Assembly (NCBI GenBank): GCA_017418975.1
Contig: JAFOMG010000008.1
Coordinates: 1-64,000 of the forward strand
Direction: 5' to 3'
Source: Sphingomonas sp.
Lineage (GTDB): Bacteria; Pseudomonadota; Alphaproteobacteria; Sphingomonadales; Sphingomonadaceae
DNA: 64,000 nt
A model generated the notes under the pieces. The model worked only from the letters and a program-made list of their open reading frames with translations, did not search any database and had not been told where the DNA came from. The position numbers and the translations under genes were made by a program. Positions 22,734-31,862 of the stretch are shown here, piece after piece (the first letter of the stretch is position 1; the number at the start of each line of letters is the position of its first letter).

Positions 22734-24181
22734 GCCGGCATCCCCAATGCGGCTTCGTGCAGGGGCATCGCCTCCGCCATCGCGGCGACCCTGGCCCGCA
22801 TCGCGGCCATGGCGGCGGCGACGCCGGCCCCGCCCGCGCGCGGATCGCAGTGGCGCGGCGTCACATGCTGGCCGAGATAGACCGCGAGCCAGCTCGGCTC
22901 GAGGAACGTGCCTTCGCGATACCGGACCACCACGCCGCGCTCGCGGAACAGGGCGAGCTTGTGTTCGAGCGAGTCCGGCAGGCGCATGGTGCGGCAATGG
23001 CGCCAGAATTCGGAATCGTCGCGCTGCGTGCAGTGATAGTGCAGGATCAGGAAATCGCGGACCCGCTCATATTCGAGCGCCATCAGCCGGTTGAACTCGG
23101 CCGCGTCGAGCGGGTCCCAGTCGCGGGTGGGGAAAAGGTCGAGCAGCCGGCCGATCGCCAGCTGGATCAGGTGGATGCTCGTCGATTCCAGCGGCTCGAG
23201 AAAGCCCGAGGACAGGCCGATCGCGACGACATTGCCCACCCATTGCCGGCGCCGCCTGCCGGTGACGAAGCGCAGGCGGTTGGGCTCGGCCATCGGCTCG
23301 GCGGCGATCGCGCCGAGCAGGACCCGCAGCGCATCCTCGTCGCTGGTGAAGCCGCTCGCATAGACATGGCCGTTGCCGGTGCGGTGCTGGAGCGGGATGC
23401 GCCAGGTCCAGCCGGCCTCCTGCGCGGTCGCGCGGGTCAGCGGCGGGATCGGGCCGCTATTGGCGCAGGGCAGCGCGATCGCCCGGTCGCAGGGCAGCCA
23501 GTGCGTCCATTCCTCATAGCCGGCATGGAGCGCCTGCTCGATCAGCAGGCCGCGAAAGCCCGAGCAATCGATGAACAGGTCCGCCGCCAGCGTCTCGCCG
23601 CTCTCGAGCGTGAGCGAGCGGACGAAGCCGCTCTCGCCGTCGCGCGCGACATCGATCACCTTGCCCTCGCGCCGGACGACGCCGCGCGCCTCCGAATAGG
23701 TGCGCAGGAACCTCGCATAGAGGCCGGCGTCGAACTGATAGGCATAGTTGTAGGGATCGCCGTCGGGCCGGCGGAAACGGCCGCGGCGGGCGGCCTGGAT
23801 GGGCAGCGAATATGCCTCGAACGCCCCGGCTTCCGGCGCCGCGCACCATTGCTGGTGGAAAGGCACGCCGCCGATGGGCGCGCCGAACTCGGCGAAGGGA
23901 TGGATATAGGAATCGCCCTTGCGGCCCCAGTCCACGAACTCGATGCCGAGCTTGTAGGTGCCCCTGGTCGCGGCGAGGAAATCGGCCTCGTCGATGCCGA
24001 GCGTCGCGTTGAAATGGCGGATGTGCGGGATCGTCGCCTCGCCGACGCCGACCGTGCCGATCTCCGCCGATTCGACCAGGGTGATCCGCGCGGGCGTGCC
24101 GGCGAGCTTGTGCGCCAGCGCGGCGGCAGTCATCCACCCCGCGGTGCCCCCGCCGACCACGACTATGCGCCCTGCCAGCAT
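22730..24181 (-). CDS. Flavin-dependent halogenase homologue 4, first gene of the operon
   Basis: A 483-aa halogenase-family protein and the promoter-proximal member of the chain. ATG 24181 (MLAGRIVVVGGGTAGW) is chosen because the flavin loop then begins at residue 6. Signature residues are intact: GVGEATIP (45-52), Lys77 (GTYKLGIEFVDW), WTWRIP (258-263) and Glu332 (FLEPLESTSIH). It is transcribed divergently from the TonB-dependent receptor. A dyad of the locus operator family lies 28 bp upstream, so expression should follow xylan availability. The TGA overlaps the start of copy 3. The substrate is unknown; a receptor-borne or periplasmic partner is conceivable, but there is no signal peptide. 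Confidence 0.88.
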   Translation of the reverse strand: MLAGRIVVVGGGTAGWMTAAALAHKLAGTPARITLVESAEIGTVGVGEATIPHIRHFNATLGIDEADFLAATRGTYKLGIEFVDWGRKGDSYIHPFAEFGAPIGGVPFHQQWCAAPEAGAFEAYSLPIQAARRGRFRRPDGDPYNYAYQFDAGLYARFLRTYSEARGVVRREGKVIDVARDGESGFVRSLTLESGETLAADLFIDCSGFRGLLIEQALHAGYEEWTHWLPCDRAIALPCANSGPIPPLTRATAQEAGWTWRIPLQHRTGNGHVYASGFTSDEDALRVLLGAIAAEPMAEPNRLRFVTGRRRRQWVGNVVAIGLSSGFLEPLESTSIHLIQLAIGRLLDLFPTRDWDPLDAAEFNRLMALEYERVRDFLILHYHCTQRDDSEFWRHCRTMRLPDSLEHKLALFRERGVVVRYREGTFLEPSWLAVYLGQHVTPRHCDPRAGGAGVAAAMAAMRARVAAMAEAMPLHEAALGMPA

Positions 24182-24208
24182 GCTTCCGATGCCCCTCTCC
24201 GTCGCGAA

Positions 24209-24222
24209 TGTTAGCGCTCCCG
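24209..24222. promoter_or_regulatory. LacI-type operator before the halogenase operon
   Basis: TGTTAGCGCTCCCG matches the locus dyad in its left arm and core (GTTAGCGCT) and is degenerate in the right arm. It lies 28 bp before the start of halogenase 4. Of the sites listed for this regulon, only this one and the one before the sugar porter are clearly imperfect. Confidence 0.6.
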
Positions 24223-24422
24223 TCTCGAAACCGTCAATCGTATCCAGGGGCGATTCGAGGCCGGAATCCCTCCTTCGCAGCTGCGGGATTCGTGCCGCGA
24301 CGCAACGAAACCGTTGCGAAATAGCCACAAATCCGTGGGTTGCAGCGAAACGTCACAAGACGGCTTGATCTTTCGATAACTCCTACTTTAGGTTCGGCCC
24401 AAACAAGAAACGCGCCAATATA

Positions 24423-24436
24423 TGGTAGCGCTAACA
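24423..24436. promoter_or_regulatory. LacI-type operator before the TonB-dependent receptor
   Basis: TGGTAGCGCTAACA lies 17 bp before the receptor start and differs from the perfect dyad at one position. GGGAGGGG directly after it serves as the ribosome site, so repressor binding would sit in the leader or at the transcription start. TATATG at 24419 is a possible -10. Confidence 0.75.
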
Positions 24437-24453
24437 CGGGAGGGGACAGCGCG

Positions 24454-27400
24454 ATGCGAAAGCACGATTCTATTCATCATGCCGACAAGGCGGGCCGGTT
24501 CCGCACCGGGGCCCTGCGCGCGGGCGTCTCGGCCGCCGCGCTCGCCTGCCTGTCGGTAGCCGCGCCGGCCTGGGCGCAGGACACGCAGGCGGCGCCGGCT
24601 TCGGGCGACGCGCAGACCACGGAAGACACGATCGTCGTCCAGGGCTATCGCCAGTCGCTGCAGAGCGCCCAGTCGCTCAAGAAGAATGCCGACGTGATCG
24701 TCGATTCGGTGACCGCCGAGGACATCGGTGCCCTGCCCGATCGTTCGGTGACCGAGACGCTGCAGCGCATTCCCGGCGTGTCGATCAATCGCTTCGCCGC
24801 CGGCGTCGACCCCGACCATTTCTCGGTCGAGGGCTCGGGCGTCGTGGTGCGCGGCCTCACCTATGTCCGCTCGGAGTTCAACGGGCGCGAGGCGTTCACC
24901 GCCAATAACGGCCGCTCGCTGAGCTTCGCCGACGTGCCTTCGGAGATGATGGGCGGCGTCGACGTGTTCAAATCGCCCTCGGCCGACCGCATCGAGGGCG
25001 GCATCGCCGGCGTGGTCAACCTGCGCACCCGCAAGCCGTTCGACAACAAGAAGGGCCTGGTGATCGCCGGTTCGCTCGAGGCGAATTACGGCGACTACAA
25101 GAAGGAATGGACGCCGACGGGCTCGCTCATGGTCAGCGACCGCTGGGAGACCGGCATCGGCGAGATCGGCATCCTCGGCAACTTCTCCTATTCGCAGCTG
25201 AAGAGCCAGTCGGACCGTTTCCAGGTCTCGAGCTTCCGCATCCGCAACCTCTATTCGGACGGCGACGTCATCAACAACGGCAATGGCTCGACGATCCAGC
25301 GCCAGGTCTATTTCCCGCGCGGCGCGGTGATGGGCCGCCAGGAGTTCAACCGCGAGCGCTACGGCTATGCGGCCGCGCTCCAATATCGCAGCAATGACGG
25401 CTCGATCGAGGCGGTCGCCCAGTTCCTGCGCTCCGACGCGCGCCAGGCCTGGACCGAGCGCACGATCGAGATCGCGACCGACAACGTCTCGTCCAACGGC
25501 GATTCCCGCCGCGTGCCGGGCACTACGCTCGACTTCGACAGCGACGGCATGTTCGTGAGCGGCACCATCACCGGCCCGACCGGCTGGCGCGGCGACCAGA
25601 ATATCGGCCAGAACAACAGCGGCCTGATCCCGCGCGTGCCGATGCTCGGCCTGCAATCGAACAACCAGCGGCGCGACCACCAGGAGAAGCTCGTCACCGA
25701 CGATTACGGCTTCAACCTGAAGTGGAACGCCAGCGAGCGGCTGGGCGTGGTCTTCGACTATCAGCACGTGAAGTCGAGCACCGACCTGCTCGACAACACG
25801 GTGTGGAACTCGACCTATCAGAATGCGTCGATCCGGCTGAACGGCTCGAACTTCCCGACCGTGGCCTTCCTGCCGCCCCAGGTCTGCAGCGGCCCGGCCG
25901 CCAACATGCAGGACGCGCAGGGCACGGACAATGACTGCCGCGCCGGCGGCAACCCCAACCAATATATGCCGAACTATTTTGGCGCCGGGCACACCAGCTT
26001 CACCGATCCGTTCAACAGCTTCCCGCGCGCGGCGATGGACCATATCGAACGGAGCGACGGCAATTCGGACGCCTTCCGCCTCGACCTCGACTATGCGCTG
26101 CCCCAGGGCAGCTTCCTGAAGTCGATCCAGGGCGGCGTGCGCTATGCCGATCGCGACCAGGTGTCGCGCTTCTCGCGCTACAATTGGGGCGTGCTCTCCG
26201 AGCAATGGGGCAATAACGGCCCGGTCTGGATGGACATGCCGGTGAACGGCAACAATGCCAGCCGCACCGACGGCCAGCCGTTCAACGCCAACTCGCCTTA
26301 TTATTTCAACAATTTCTTCCGCGGCCAGGTGACCAACCCGCTCGGCGGCGATGGGCGCCTCTATTATTCGGGCAACACCGTCAGCGATTATGACGCGATG
26401 GTGCGCTATGCCAATGCGATCGCGCGCGAATGGCAGGGCACGACCACCTGCGCCGGCGGCCGCGTGGTCAATGCCGGCTGGAACGCGCTGGCCGATCGCT
26501 GCGGCGTGATCGCCGGCACGCCGTTCCTGCCCGACGAGATCAACCCGATCCGCGAGCGCAACTATGCCGCCTATCTGATGGCGCGCATCGACACGCATCT
26601 GGGCGGGCTGCACCTGACCGGCAATGTCGGCGTGCGCTACACCAAGACCAGGCGCAATACCGATGGCTATATCTCGTTCAGCAACACCACGGCGCTGCCG
26701 ACCGACGAGACCTGCGCCACGCCGCCGCCGTCCGGGCAGACGGCTTCGCCCTTCTGCTCGTTCGACAAGCCGGTCCGCGACCAGGCGCGCGCCTTCGTCA
26801 ACGGCGCGCTGATCCCGTCGCACGTCAAATTCGACTATGACTATTGGCTGCCGAGCGCGAACTTCAAGCTCGAGGTGGGCGGCGGCCTGCAGTTCCGCGC
26901 CGCCTATTTCAAGGGCGTGTCGCCGCCCCAGACCGGCTATATCCGCAACTATCTCCAGGCCAATCTGAGCGCGGTCCAGAATGTCGATTCGAGCGGCAAC
27001 CTGATCCCGGGCAGCTTCCGCCTGCAGGGCGTCACCACTGCCGGCAACCCCTATCTGATGCCGGTAAAGGCCGACAATTTCGACCTGACGGCGGAATGGT
27101 ATTTCTCGCGGGTCGGCTCGCTGACCGTGTCGGCCTTCTACAAGGTGCTCGACGGCGTGGTGACCAACAACACCCGCCGTGTGGACCTGACCAACAACGG
27201 CCAGACCTATCCGGTGGTGATCACCACGCCGATCAACGCGACGCAGAAGGGCAAGATCAAGGGCGTCGAGGTCGGCTACCAGCAGACCTTCGACTTCCTG
27301 CCCGGGCCGCTCAAGGGCCTGGGGTTGCAGGCGAACTACACCTATATCGACAGTTCGGGCGTGCCACAGTCGACTTTGTCGGAGACCGATCCGGACGTCG

Positions 27401-27795
27401 CTGCCGGCCGCGTCACCACGGTCGACCTGTCGCTGCTGCCGCTGCAGGGGCTGTCGAAGCACCAGGTGAACATCACCCCGTTCTTCGATTATGGCCCGGT
27501 GTCGCTGCGGGCGAGCTATTCGTGGCGGTCTGACTTCGTGCTGACCATTCGCGACGTGATCGTGCCGAATGACCCGATCATCAACAAGGCGACCGGCCAG
27601 CTCGACGCGTCGATCTTCTTCACCATCACCCCGCAGATCAAGATCGGCGTCCAGGGCTCGAACCTGACCAACGAGATCACCCGCACCACGGCGGTGATCA
27701 CGAAGATCGGCGACCCGAAGGGATATGTGGAAGTGCCGCGCGGCTGGTACATGAACGATCGCCGGTTCGCCGCGATCGCGCGCTTCAACTTCTGA
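24454..27795 (+). CDS. TonB-dependent outer-membrane receptor, probable xylo-oligosaccharide importer
   Basis: A 1113-aa TonB-dependent receptor that moves large sugars across the outer membrane using TonB energy. The start is ATG 24454, after GGGAGGGGACAG. The signal peptide ends at AWAQ (about residue 42). A TonB-box-like DTIVVQGYRQSL is followed by the plug (VTAEDIGALPDRSVTETLQR, IPGVSINRF, GVVNLRTRKPF). A 22-strand barrel ends in the terminal aromatic RFNF typical of outer-membrane proteins. The long size is that of the receptor class associated with plant-polymer sugars in sphingomonads and Caulobacter. It has its own LacI-type operator, a divergent halogenase operon and a strong terminator. 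Glucuronoxylan fragments are the likely cargo. Confidence 0.92.
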   Translation: MRKHDSIHHADKAGRFRTGALRAGVSAAALACLSVAAPAWAQDTQAAPASGDAQTTEDTIVVQGYRQSLQSAQSLKKNADVIVDSVTAEDIGALPDRSVTETLQRIPGVSINRFAAGVDPDHFSVEGSGVVVRGLTYVRSEFNGREAFTANNGRSLSFADVPSEMMGGVDVFKSPSADRIEGGIAGVVNLRTRKPFDNKKGLVIAGSLEANYGDYKKEWTPTGSLMVSDRWETGIGEIGILGNFSYSQLKSQSDRFQVSSFRIRNLYSDGDVINNGNGSTIQRQVYFPRGAVMGRQEFNRERYGYAAALQYRSNDGSIEAVAQFLRSDARQAWTERTIEIATDNVSSNGDSRRVPGTTLDFDSDGMFVSGTITGPTGWRGDQNIGQNNSGLIPRVPMLGLQSNNQRRDHQEKLVTDDYGFNLKWNASERLGVVFDYQHVKSSTDLLDNTVWNSTYQNASIRLNGSNFPTVAFLPPQVCSGPAANMQDAQGTDNDCRAGGNPNQYMPNYFGAGHTSFTDPFNSFPRAAMDHIERSDGNSDAFRLDLDYALPQGSFLKSIQGGVRYADRDQVSRFSRYNWGVLSEQWGNNGPVWMDMPVNGNNASRTDGQPFNANSPYYFNNFFRGQVTNPLGGDGRLYYSGNTVSDYDAMVRYANAIAREWQGTTTCAGGRVVNAGWNALADRCGVIAGTPFLPDEINPIRERNYAAYLMARIDTHLGGLHLTGNVGVRYTKTRRNTDGYISFSNTTALPTDETCATPPPSGQTASPFCSFDKPVRDQARAFVNGALIPSHVKFDYDYWLPSANFKLEVGGGLQFRAAYFKGVSPPQTGYIRNYLQANLSAVQNVDSSGNLIPGSFRLQGVTTAGNPYLMPVKADNFDLTAEWYFSRVGSLTVSAFYKVLDGVVTNNTRRVDLTNNGQTYPVVITTPINATQKGKIKGVEVGYQQTFDFLPGPLKGLGLQANYTYIDSSGVPQSTLSETDPDVAAGRVTTVDLSLLPLQGLSKHQVNITPFFDYGPVSLRASYSWRSDFVLTIRDVIVPNDPIINKATGQLDASIFFTITPQIKIGVQGSNLTNEITRTTAVITKIGDPKGYVEVPRGWYMNDRRFAAIARFNF

Positions 27796-27815
27796 TCCAC
27801 GGAAACACCCAGCCT

Positions 27816-27852
27816 GGCGCTGCCGGTTCCCAGCCGGCGGCGCCGATTTTTT
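27816..27852 (+). terminator. Rho-independent terminator of the TonB-dependent receptor gene
   Basis: GGCGCTGCCGG (27816-27826) pairs with CCGGCGGCGCC (27834-27844), an 11-bp stem with one G-U pair and a 7-base loop. It is followed by GA and six T. It starts 21 bp after the receptor stop and is the clearest intrinsic terminator in the window. Confidence 0.88.
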
Positions 27853-28562
27853 CAGGCCGGGCGATAGGTGAGGAAGATGTTGGCGGTGAGCCGGCCGCGG
27901 CGCGGATCGGCCGAGCCGGAGCCGGCAACCAGCCCGGAATGCAGCTGGCGGCTGCGATAGACCAGCAGCCGGTCGAACGCGGCGTCCACCGCGGCGATCC
28001 GCTCGAATTCCCCGGTATCGCCATGGATATAGCCCTGCGCGGGCACCGGCTCGGCGGCGCGGGCGGCTTCGTAGCGCGGCGCGCGCTCGGGCGTGATCGC
28101 CTCATAGCCGGTGGCGCGGTGGCGATAGAAGCCGGTGCCGCCCAGCTCGGGCCCGCACAGATAGTGCAGGAAGGCGAATTGCAGCGGATCGGTGGTATCG
28201 ATGTGTGGGGCACGCTGCGACGGTGCGAGCGCATCGGGCGCGAGCGTGACCAGCGAGAAATTGCACTCGGCCCGGCCCAGGCGGACCGCGCCCAGCCCGA
28301 ACGCCTCGCGCACCGCCGGATCGAGCGCGCGGACCACCGCCTCGACATAGTCGAGCGGCGCCGGCGCGCGGATGCCCGGATAGCCGCCCTGCGGGCCATG
28401 GACGGGCGCGAACCGGGTCTCGCGCGCGGCATAGTCGACCAGGGCCGCGGGCGCGCGCATCAGCCCGTCGAGGCGGAGCAGCGGCTCCCCTTCACGTCCC
28501 AGGTGCGAAAGGCGGGCGGCGGGACGCGGATTGAGCGAAAAATCATGCGACGACACGGACAT
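27852..28562 (-). CDS. 2OG-Fe(II) oxygenase-like protein (DUF6445-like)
   Basis: A 236-aa protein with the iron triad pattern of 2-oxoglutarate dioxygenases. His120 and Asp122 are in APHIDTTDPLQF, His208 is in RSRQLHSG, and Arg224 (RRGRLTANIFLTYR) is a candidate 2OG anchor. The double-stranded beta-helix strands are plausible (FAFLHYLCGPELGGTGFYRH). There is no signal peptide. Start ATG 28562 is a best guess, as the ribosome site is poor. It is convergent with the receptor and divergent from the cupin-like gene, 54 bp away. Such genes are commonly found beside halogenase homologues and TonB receptors. The substrate is unknown. Confidence 0.65.
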   Translation of the reverse strand: MSVSSHDFSLNPRPAARLSHLGREGEPLLRLDGLMRAPAALVDYAARETRFAPVHGPQGGYPGIRAPAPLDYVEAVVRALDPAVREAFGLGAVRLGRAECNFSLVTLAPDALAPSQRAPHIDTTDPLQFAFLHYLCGPELGGTGFYRHRATGYEAITPERAPRYEAARAAEPVPAQGYIHGDTGEFERIAAVDAAFDRLLVYRSRQLHSGLVAGSGSADPRRGRLTANIFLTYRPA

Positions 28563-28616
28563 GCCGGGGACACGAACCACCCGGATATGACCAGCGCATT
28601 TCCGGGATAGCGAAAA

Positions 28617-29636
28617 ATGCCCAGGCGGGAGGAAGCACGGATCCGCGAGATCGAGGGGCCGCTGGACGCCGCCACATTGGGCACGCTCGTCCAGGACTAT
28701 GCGCCCGTGGTGCTGCGCGGCGTGGCGCGGGACTGGCCGCTGGTGGCCGCCGCCGGGCAATCGGACGAGGCGGTGCGCGACTATCTGCTCGGCTTCGATC
28801 GCGGCGCCCTCGCCGAGGCATTTGTCGGCCCGCCGGCGATCCGCGGCCGCTTCTTCTATTCCGAGGACATGCGCGGCTATAATTTCGAGCGGCGCAAGGG
28901 GCCGTTCGCCGACCTGCTGCGCTATGTGCTGCAATTGCGGGACCGGGACGACGCGCCCGCCGTCTATGCCGGCGCGGTGGAGACGACGCAGGCGCTGCCG
29001 GGCCTGGCCGGCGCCAATGCCCTGCCCGCCCTGCTGGGCATGGGCGCCGAGCCGCGCATCTGGATCGGCAACCGGACCAGCATCAGCACCCATTTCGACG
29101 CGTCGGACAATATCGCCTGCGTCGCGGCCGGGCGGCGGCGCTTCACCCTGTTCCCGCCCGACCAGACGGCGAACCTCTATATCGGCCCGCTCGATCACAA
29201 TGTGGCGGGGCAGCCGCTGAGCATGGTCGATATGGCCGACCCCGATTTCGCGCGCTTCCCGCGCTTCCGCGAGGCGCTGGCGGCGGCGCGGACGGCCGAG
29301 CTCGAACCGGGGGACGCGATCTACATCCCGGCGCTCTGGTGGCATCAGGTGGAGGCGCTCGCGCCGTTCAACGTGCTGGTGAACTTCTGGTGGCCGGATT
29401 CGCCCGACCAGGATGCGCGCTTCGACGCGATGATCCATGCGGTGCTGGCGCTCAGCCATTTGCCGCCCGAGCGGCGCGCGGCCTGGTCCGAATATTTCGA
29501 CACCTTCGTCTTCCAGGAACATGGTGATCCGGCGGCGCATCTGGCGCCCGAGCATCGCAGCGTGCTGGGCGAGCCCACGCCGCAGCTGCGCCGGTATATC
29601 AAGCAATATCTGGCGCGAGGATTGGCGAGGCCTTGA
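28617..29636 (+). CDS. Cupin-8/JmjC-like protein (putative Fe(II)/2OG oxygenase)
   Basis: A 339-aa cupin-like protein. The metal-binding HxD...H triad is His159 and Asp161 (SISTHFDASDN) and His243 (PALWWHQVEAL), as in FIH- and JmjC-type hydroxylases. YIGPLDHNV and LEPGDAIYIP are family-typical. FIH-type proteins hydroxylate protein side chains, but relatives in TonB-receptor loci are untested. It has no signal peptide. It is divergent from the 2OG-oxygenase-like gene and convergent with alpha-glucuronidase, separated from it by a perfect 12-bp hairpin. Together with the four halogenases it makes a six-gene oxidative set flanking the receptor. Confidence 0.8.
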   Translation: MPRREEARIREIEGPLDAATLGTLVQDYAPVVLRGVARDWPLVAAAGQSDEAVRDYLLGFDRGALAEAFVGPPAIRGRFFYSEDMRGYNFERRKGPFADLLRYVLQLRDRDDAPAVYAGAVETTQALPGLAGANALPALLGMGAEPRIWIGNRTSISTHFDASDNIACVAAGRRRFTLFPPDQTANLYIGPLDHNVAGQPLSMVDMADPDFARFPRFREALAAARTAELEPGDAIYIPALWWHQVEALAPFNVLVNFWWPDSPDQDARFDAMIHAVLALSHLPPERRAAWSEYFDTFVFQEHGDPAAHLAPEHRSVLGEPTPQLRRYIKQYLARGLARP

Positions 29637-29640
29637 GTTT

Positions 29641-29668
29641 CACTCTCTCCCCTTCAGGGGAGAGAGTG
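29641..29668. terminator. Perfect 12-bp hairpin between convergent genes
   Basis: CACTCTCTCCCC (29641-29652) and GGGGAGAGAGTG (29657-29668) flank a TTCA loop, filling the 34-bp gap between the cupin-like stop and the alpha-glucuronidase stop. It probably ends transcripts from both sides. Confidence 0.65.
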
Positions 29669-29670
29669 AA

Positions 29671-31827
29671 TTACTTCCCCTGCCCCGGCGCATAGGGAGT
29701 GTTGATCGCCTTGTAGTAATCCAGGTCGTGCGCGGGCGGCTTGTGCCCTTCGGGCAGCGGGCGCTTCGAGATCGACTGGAACCAGGCGATCGAGGCGTCA
29801 CGCCACCAGACCGCCTCGTCCAGCTGGATCGCCAGGAAATCGCGGACCTCGGCCCAGCGGGTCTCGTCGACCTTGCCGCGCAGCCTCGCCCAATCGGCCT
29901 GCATGCGGCGGACCTGCTCCACCCCGGCATCGTAGCGCACCACGAATTCGTCCCACAGCGTGCGCCCGGACTTCATCCGGTGGTCCCAGGGGACATGGTG
30001 GAACCAGAGCAACAGTTCGTCCGGCACCGTCGCCAGGCTGCCCCAGCGCCTCGCAACCTGCGGCGCATATTGGGCGAGCGCGTCGCTGCCCCTGGCGGTA
30101 CGATCGAAGCCGATGCCGTCGGGGCGGGCCTGTGCATAATAGACCGGGTTCCATTCGGGCCGCTTGAGATCCGAGACCCAGGGCCCAGGACCATAATGAT
30201 GGCCGGTCGCCATCTGGTGCGTGAGGCCGAGCGGCGTCATGTAATCGACCACCGCCTCGCGCGAGCCCATCATCATGCGAACCACCGTGCCGGTCACCGC
30301 GGGATCGCCGCCCCAGGTCATCCGCGCCCAATCGCGCGCGATCGCCTCGGCCTTCGCGTCCGGATCCCAGGCGAAGCGGCCAAAGGCGTACCAATTGGCC
30401 TGGTCGAACTGCGAGCCGGACCAGTTGCGGTCGCTGCCGATATTGGCGACGCCCGCCATGCCGGTGGCGGCGCCGGCATCGACCGGCGTCTCGATCACCT
30501 TGGCCACGGTGCTGCCCCTGGCCGGGCGGAAGGTATCGGCCTCGAGCACTTCCTCCCACATCGTGCCGAGATAGGCGAGGTGCGTGGCGAAGCCGAGATA
30601 TTCCTTGGTGATCTGGAATTCCATCATCAGCGGCGTCTTCGGCATCGCGCCGAACAGCGGATGAAAGGGCTCGCGCGGCTGGAAGTCGATCGCGCCGTTC
30701 TTGACCTGGACAAGGACATTGTCGCGGAACTTGCCGTCGAGCGGCTGGAACTCGGTATAGGCCTGTTTGTGCCGGTCCTCGGCATTCTCGGCGGCATAGA
30801 CGAAGGCGCGCCACATCAGGATGCCGCGATGCGGGGCGAGCGCGTCCGCCAGCATGTTGGCGCCCTCGGCATGGGTGCGGTGATAGTCCGCCGGGCCCGG
30901 CTGGCCCTCGGAATTGGCCTTGACCAGCAGGCCGCCGAAATCTGGAATGACGGCATAGATCTCGTCGATCTTCGCCTGCCACCAGGCGCGGACCGCGGGA
31001 TCGAGCGGATCGGCGGTCTTGAGCCCGCCCAGCTCGATCGGCGCGGAGAAGCGCGCGGTGAGATAGACCTTGATGCCATAGGGCCGGAACACCTCGGCCA
31101 GCGCCTTCACCTTCCGGAGATAGTCGGGCCGCAGGATGTCGGCATTGGCGTTGACGTTGGTCAGGACCGTGCCGTTGATGCCGATCGAGGCATTGGCCCG
31201 GGCATAGTCGGTGTAGCGCGGATCCTTGTGCAGCGGCAGCTTCTGCCAGTCCCAGATCGACTGGCCGGCATAGCCGCGCTCGACATGGCGATCGAGATTG
31301 TCCCAATGGTTGAGGACGCGGACCTGGAGCTTGGGAGCGTCGACGATGTCGAGCCTGTCGATCGGCTGGCCAGCCTGGAGCAGGGCGAGGAAGCGGAACA
31401 CGCCGTAGAGCGCGCCGATATCGCTGTTGCCGGCGATGATCGTCACGCGCTTGCCCTGCACGGTCGCGCTGCGGAGCAGATAGCCCTCGCCCCCCAGCCG
31501 GGCGAACGGCAGGTCGAGCCCCTGCAGCAGCGGCGTGCCGGCGCGGACGACCAGCACCGCGCCATCGCGAAGCCCGGCCTCCTTCCCAGGCAGGTCCCCG
31601 CCGAACATCCCGCGATAGCCGCGCCGGAGCTCGTCGGCGGCAACCCGGATCGTCGGGCTGTCGCCGGGCGCGACAATGCCGGCTATCAGCGGTTCATAGC
31701 GCGCCCTCGCGGCGGATTCGAGCGGCCGATAGCGCAGCCAGAGATCATATCCGTCCTCGGCATGGCCTTGATTCGCAAGGCCGAAACACAAAAACGCAGA
31801 CAAAATAGCCAGCAATTTCCGAAGCAT
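29671..31827 (-). CDS. aguA: GH67 alpha-glucuronidase, exported
   Basis: A 718-aa family 67 enzyme that removes 4-O-methyl-D-glucuronic acid from the non-reducing end of aldouronic acids made by GH10 xylanase. ATG 31827 follows AGGAAGAG and opens a signal peptide ending NQGHAE (about residue 21). Family landmarks are the N-terminal domain, VRVLNHWDNLDRHVERGYAG, the catalytic barrel with DFGGLLVKANSEGQPGP, and HHVPWDHRMKSGRTLW near the end. A barrel glutamate in ANSEGQPGP is in the region of the catalytic acids. It is divergent from manD across a perfect LacI-type operator, so release and catabolism of the uronic acid are co-regulated. Confidence 0.93.
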   Translation of the reverse strand: MLRKLLAILSAFLCFGLANQGHAEDGYDLWLRYRPLESAARARYEPLIAGIVAPGDSPTIRVAADELRRGYRGMFGGDLPGKEAGLRDGAVLVVRAGTPLLQGLDLPFARLGGEGYLLRSATVQGKRVTIIAGNSDIGALYGVFRFLALLQAGQPIDRLDIVDAPKLQVRVLNHWDNLDRHVERGYAGQSIWDWQKLPLHKDPRYTDYARANASIGINGTVLTNVNANADILRPDYLRKVKALAEVFRPYGIKVYLTARFSAPIELGGLKTADPLDPAVRAWWQAKIDEIYAVIPDFGGLLVKANSEGQPGPADYHRTHAEGANMLADALAPHRGILMWRAFVYAAENAEDRHKQAYTEFQPLDGKFRDNVLVQVKNGAIDFQPREPFHPLFGAMPKTPLMMEFQITKEYLGFATHLAYLGTMWEEVLEADTFRPARGSTVAKVIETPVDAGAATGMAGVANIGSDRNWSGSQFDQANWYAFGRFAWDPDAKAEAIARDWARMTWGGDPAVTGTVVRMMMGSREAVVDYMTPLGLTHQMATGHHYGPGPWVSDLKRPEWNPVYYAQARPDGIGFDRTARGSDALAQYAPQVARRWGSLATVPDELLLWFHHVPWDHRMKSGRTLWDEFVVRYDAGVEQVRRMQADWARLRGKVDETRWAEVRDFLAIQLDEAVWWRDASIAWFQSISKRPLPEGHKPPAHDLDYYKAINTPYAPGQGK

Positions 31828-31862
31828 CGCTCTTCCTACCAGTGCGCGGTCATACGCCGCCG

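Noticed and set aside
18296..24181. Halogenated natural-product biosynthesis cluster
   Set aside because: No synthetase, prenyltransferase, tryptophan oxidase, resistance or export gene is nearby. Neighbours are glycoside hydrolases and a receptor sharing one operator family.
24388..27462. Long minus-strand open frame opposite the TonB-dependent receptor
   Set aside because: The plus-strand receptor has a signal peptide, plug, barrel and terminator. The antisense translation shows no domain.
27852..29606. Apparent 584-aa protein extending the 2OG-oxygenase-like gene across the cupin-like gene
   Set aside because: The upstream part is antisense to a clear cupin protein. The conserved portion begins at ATG 28562.
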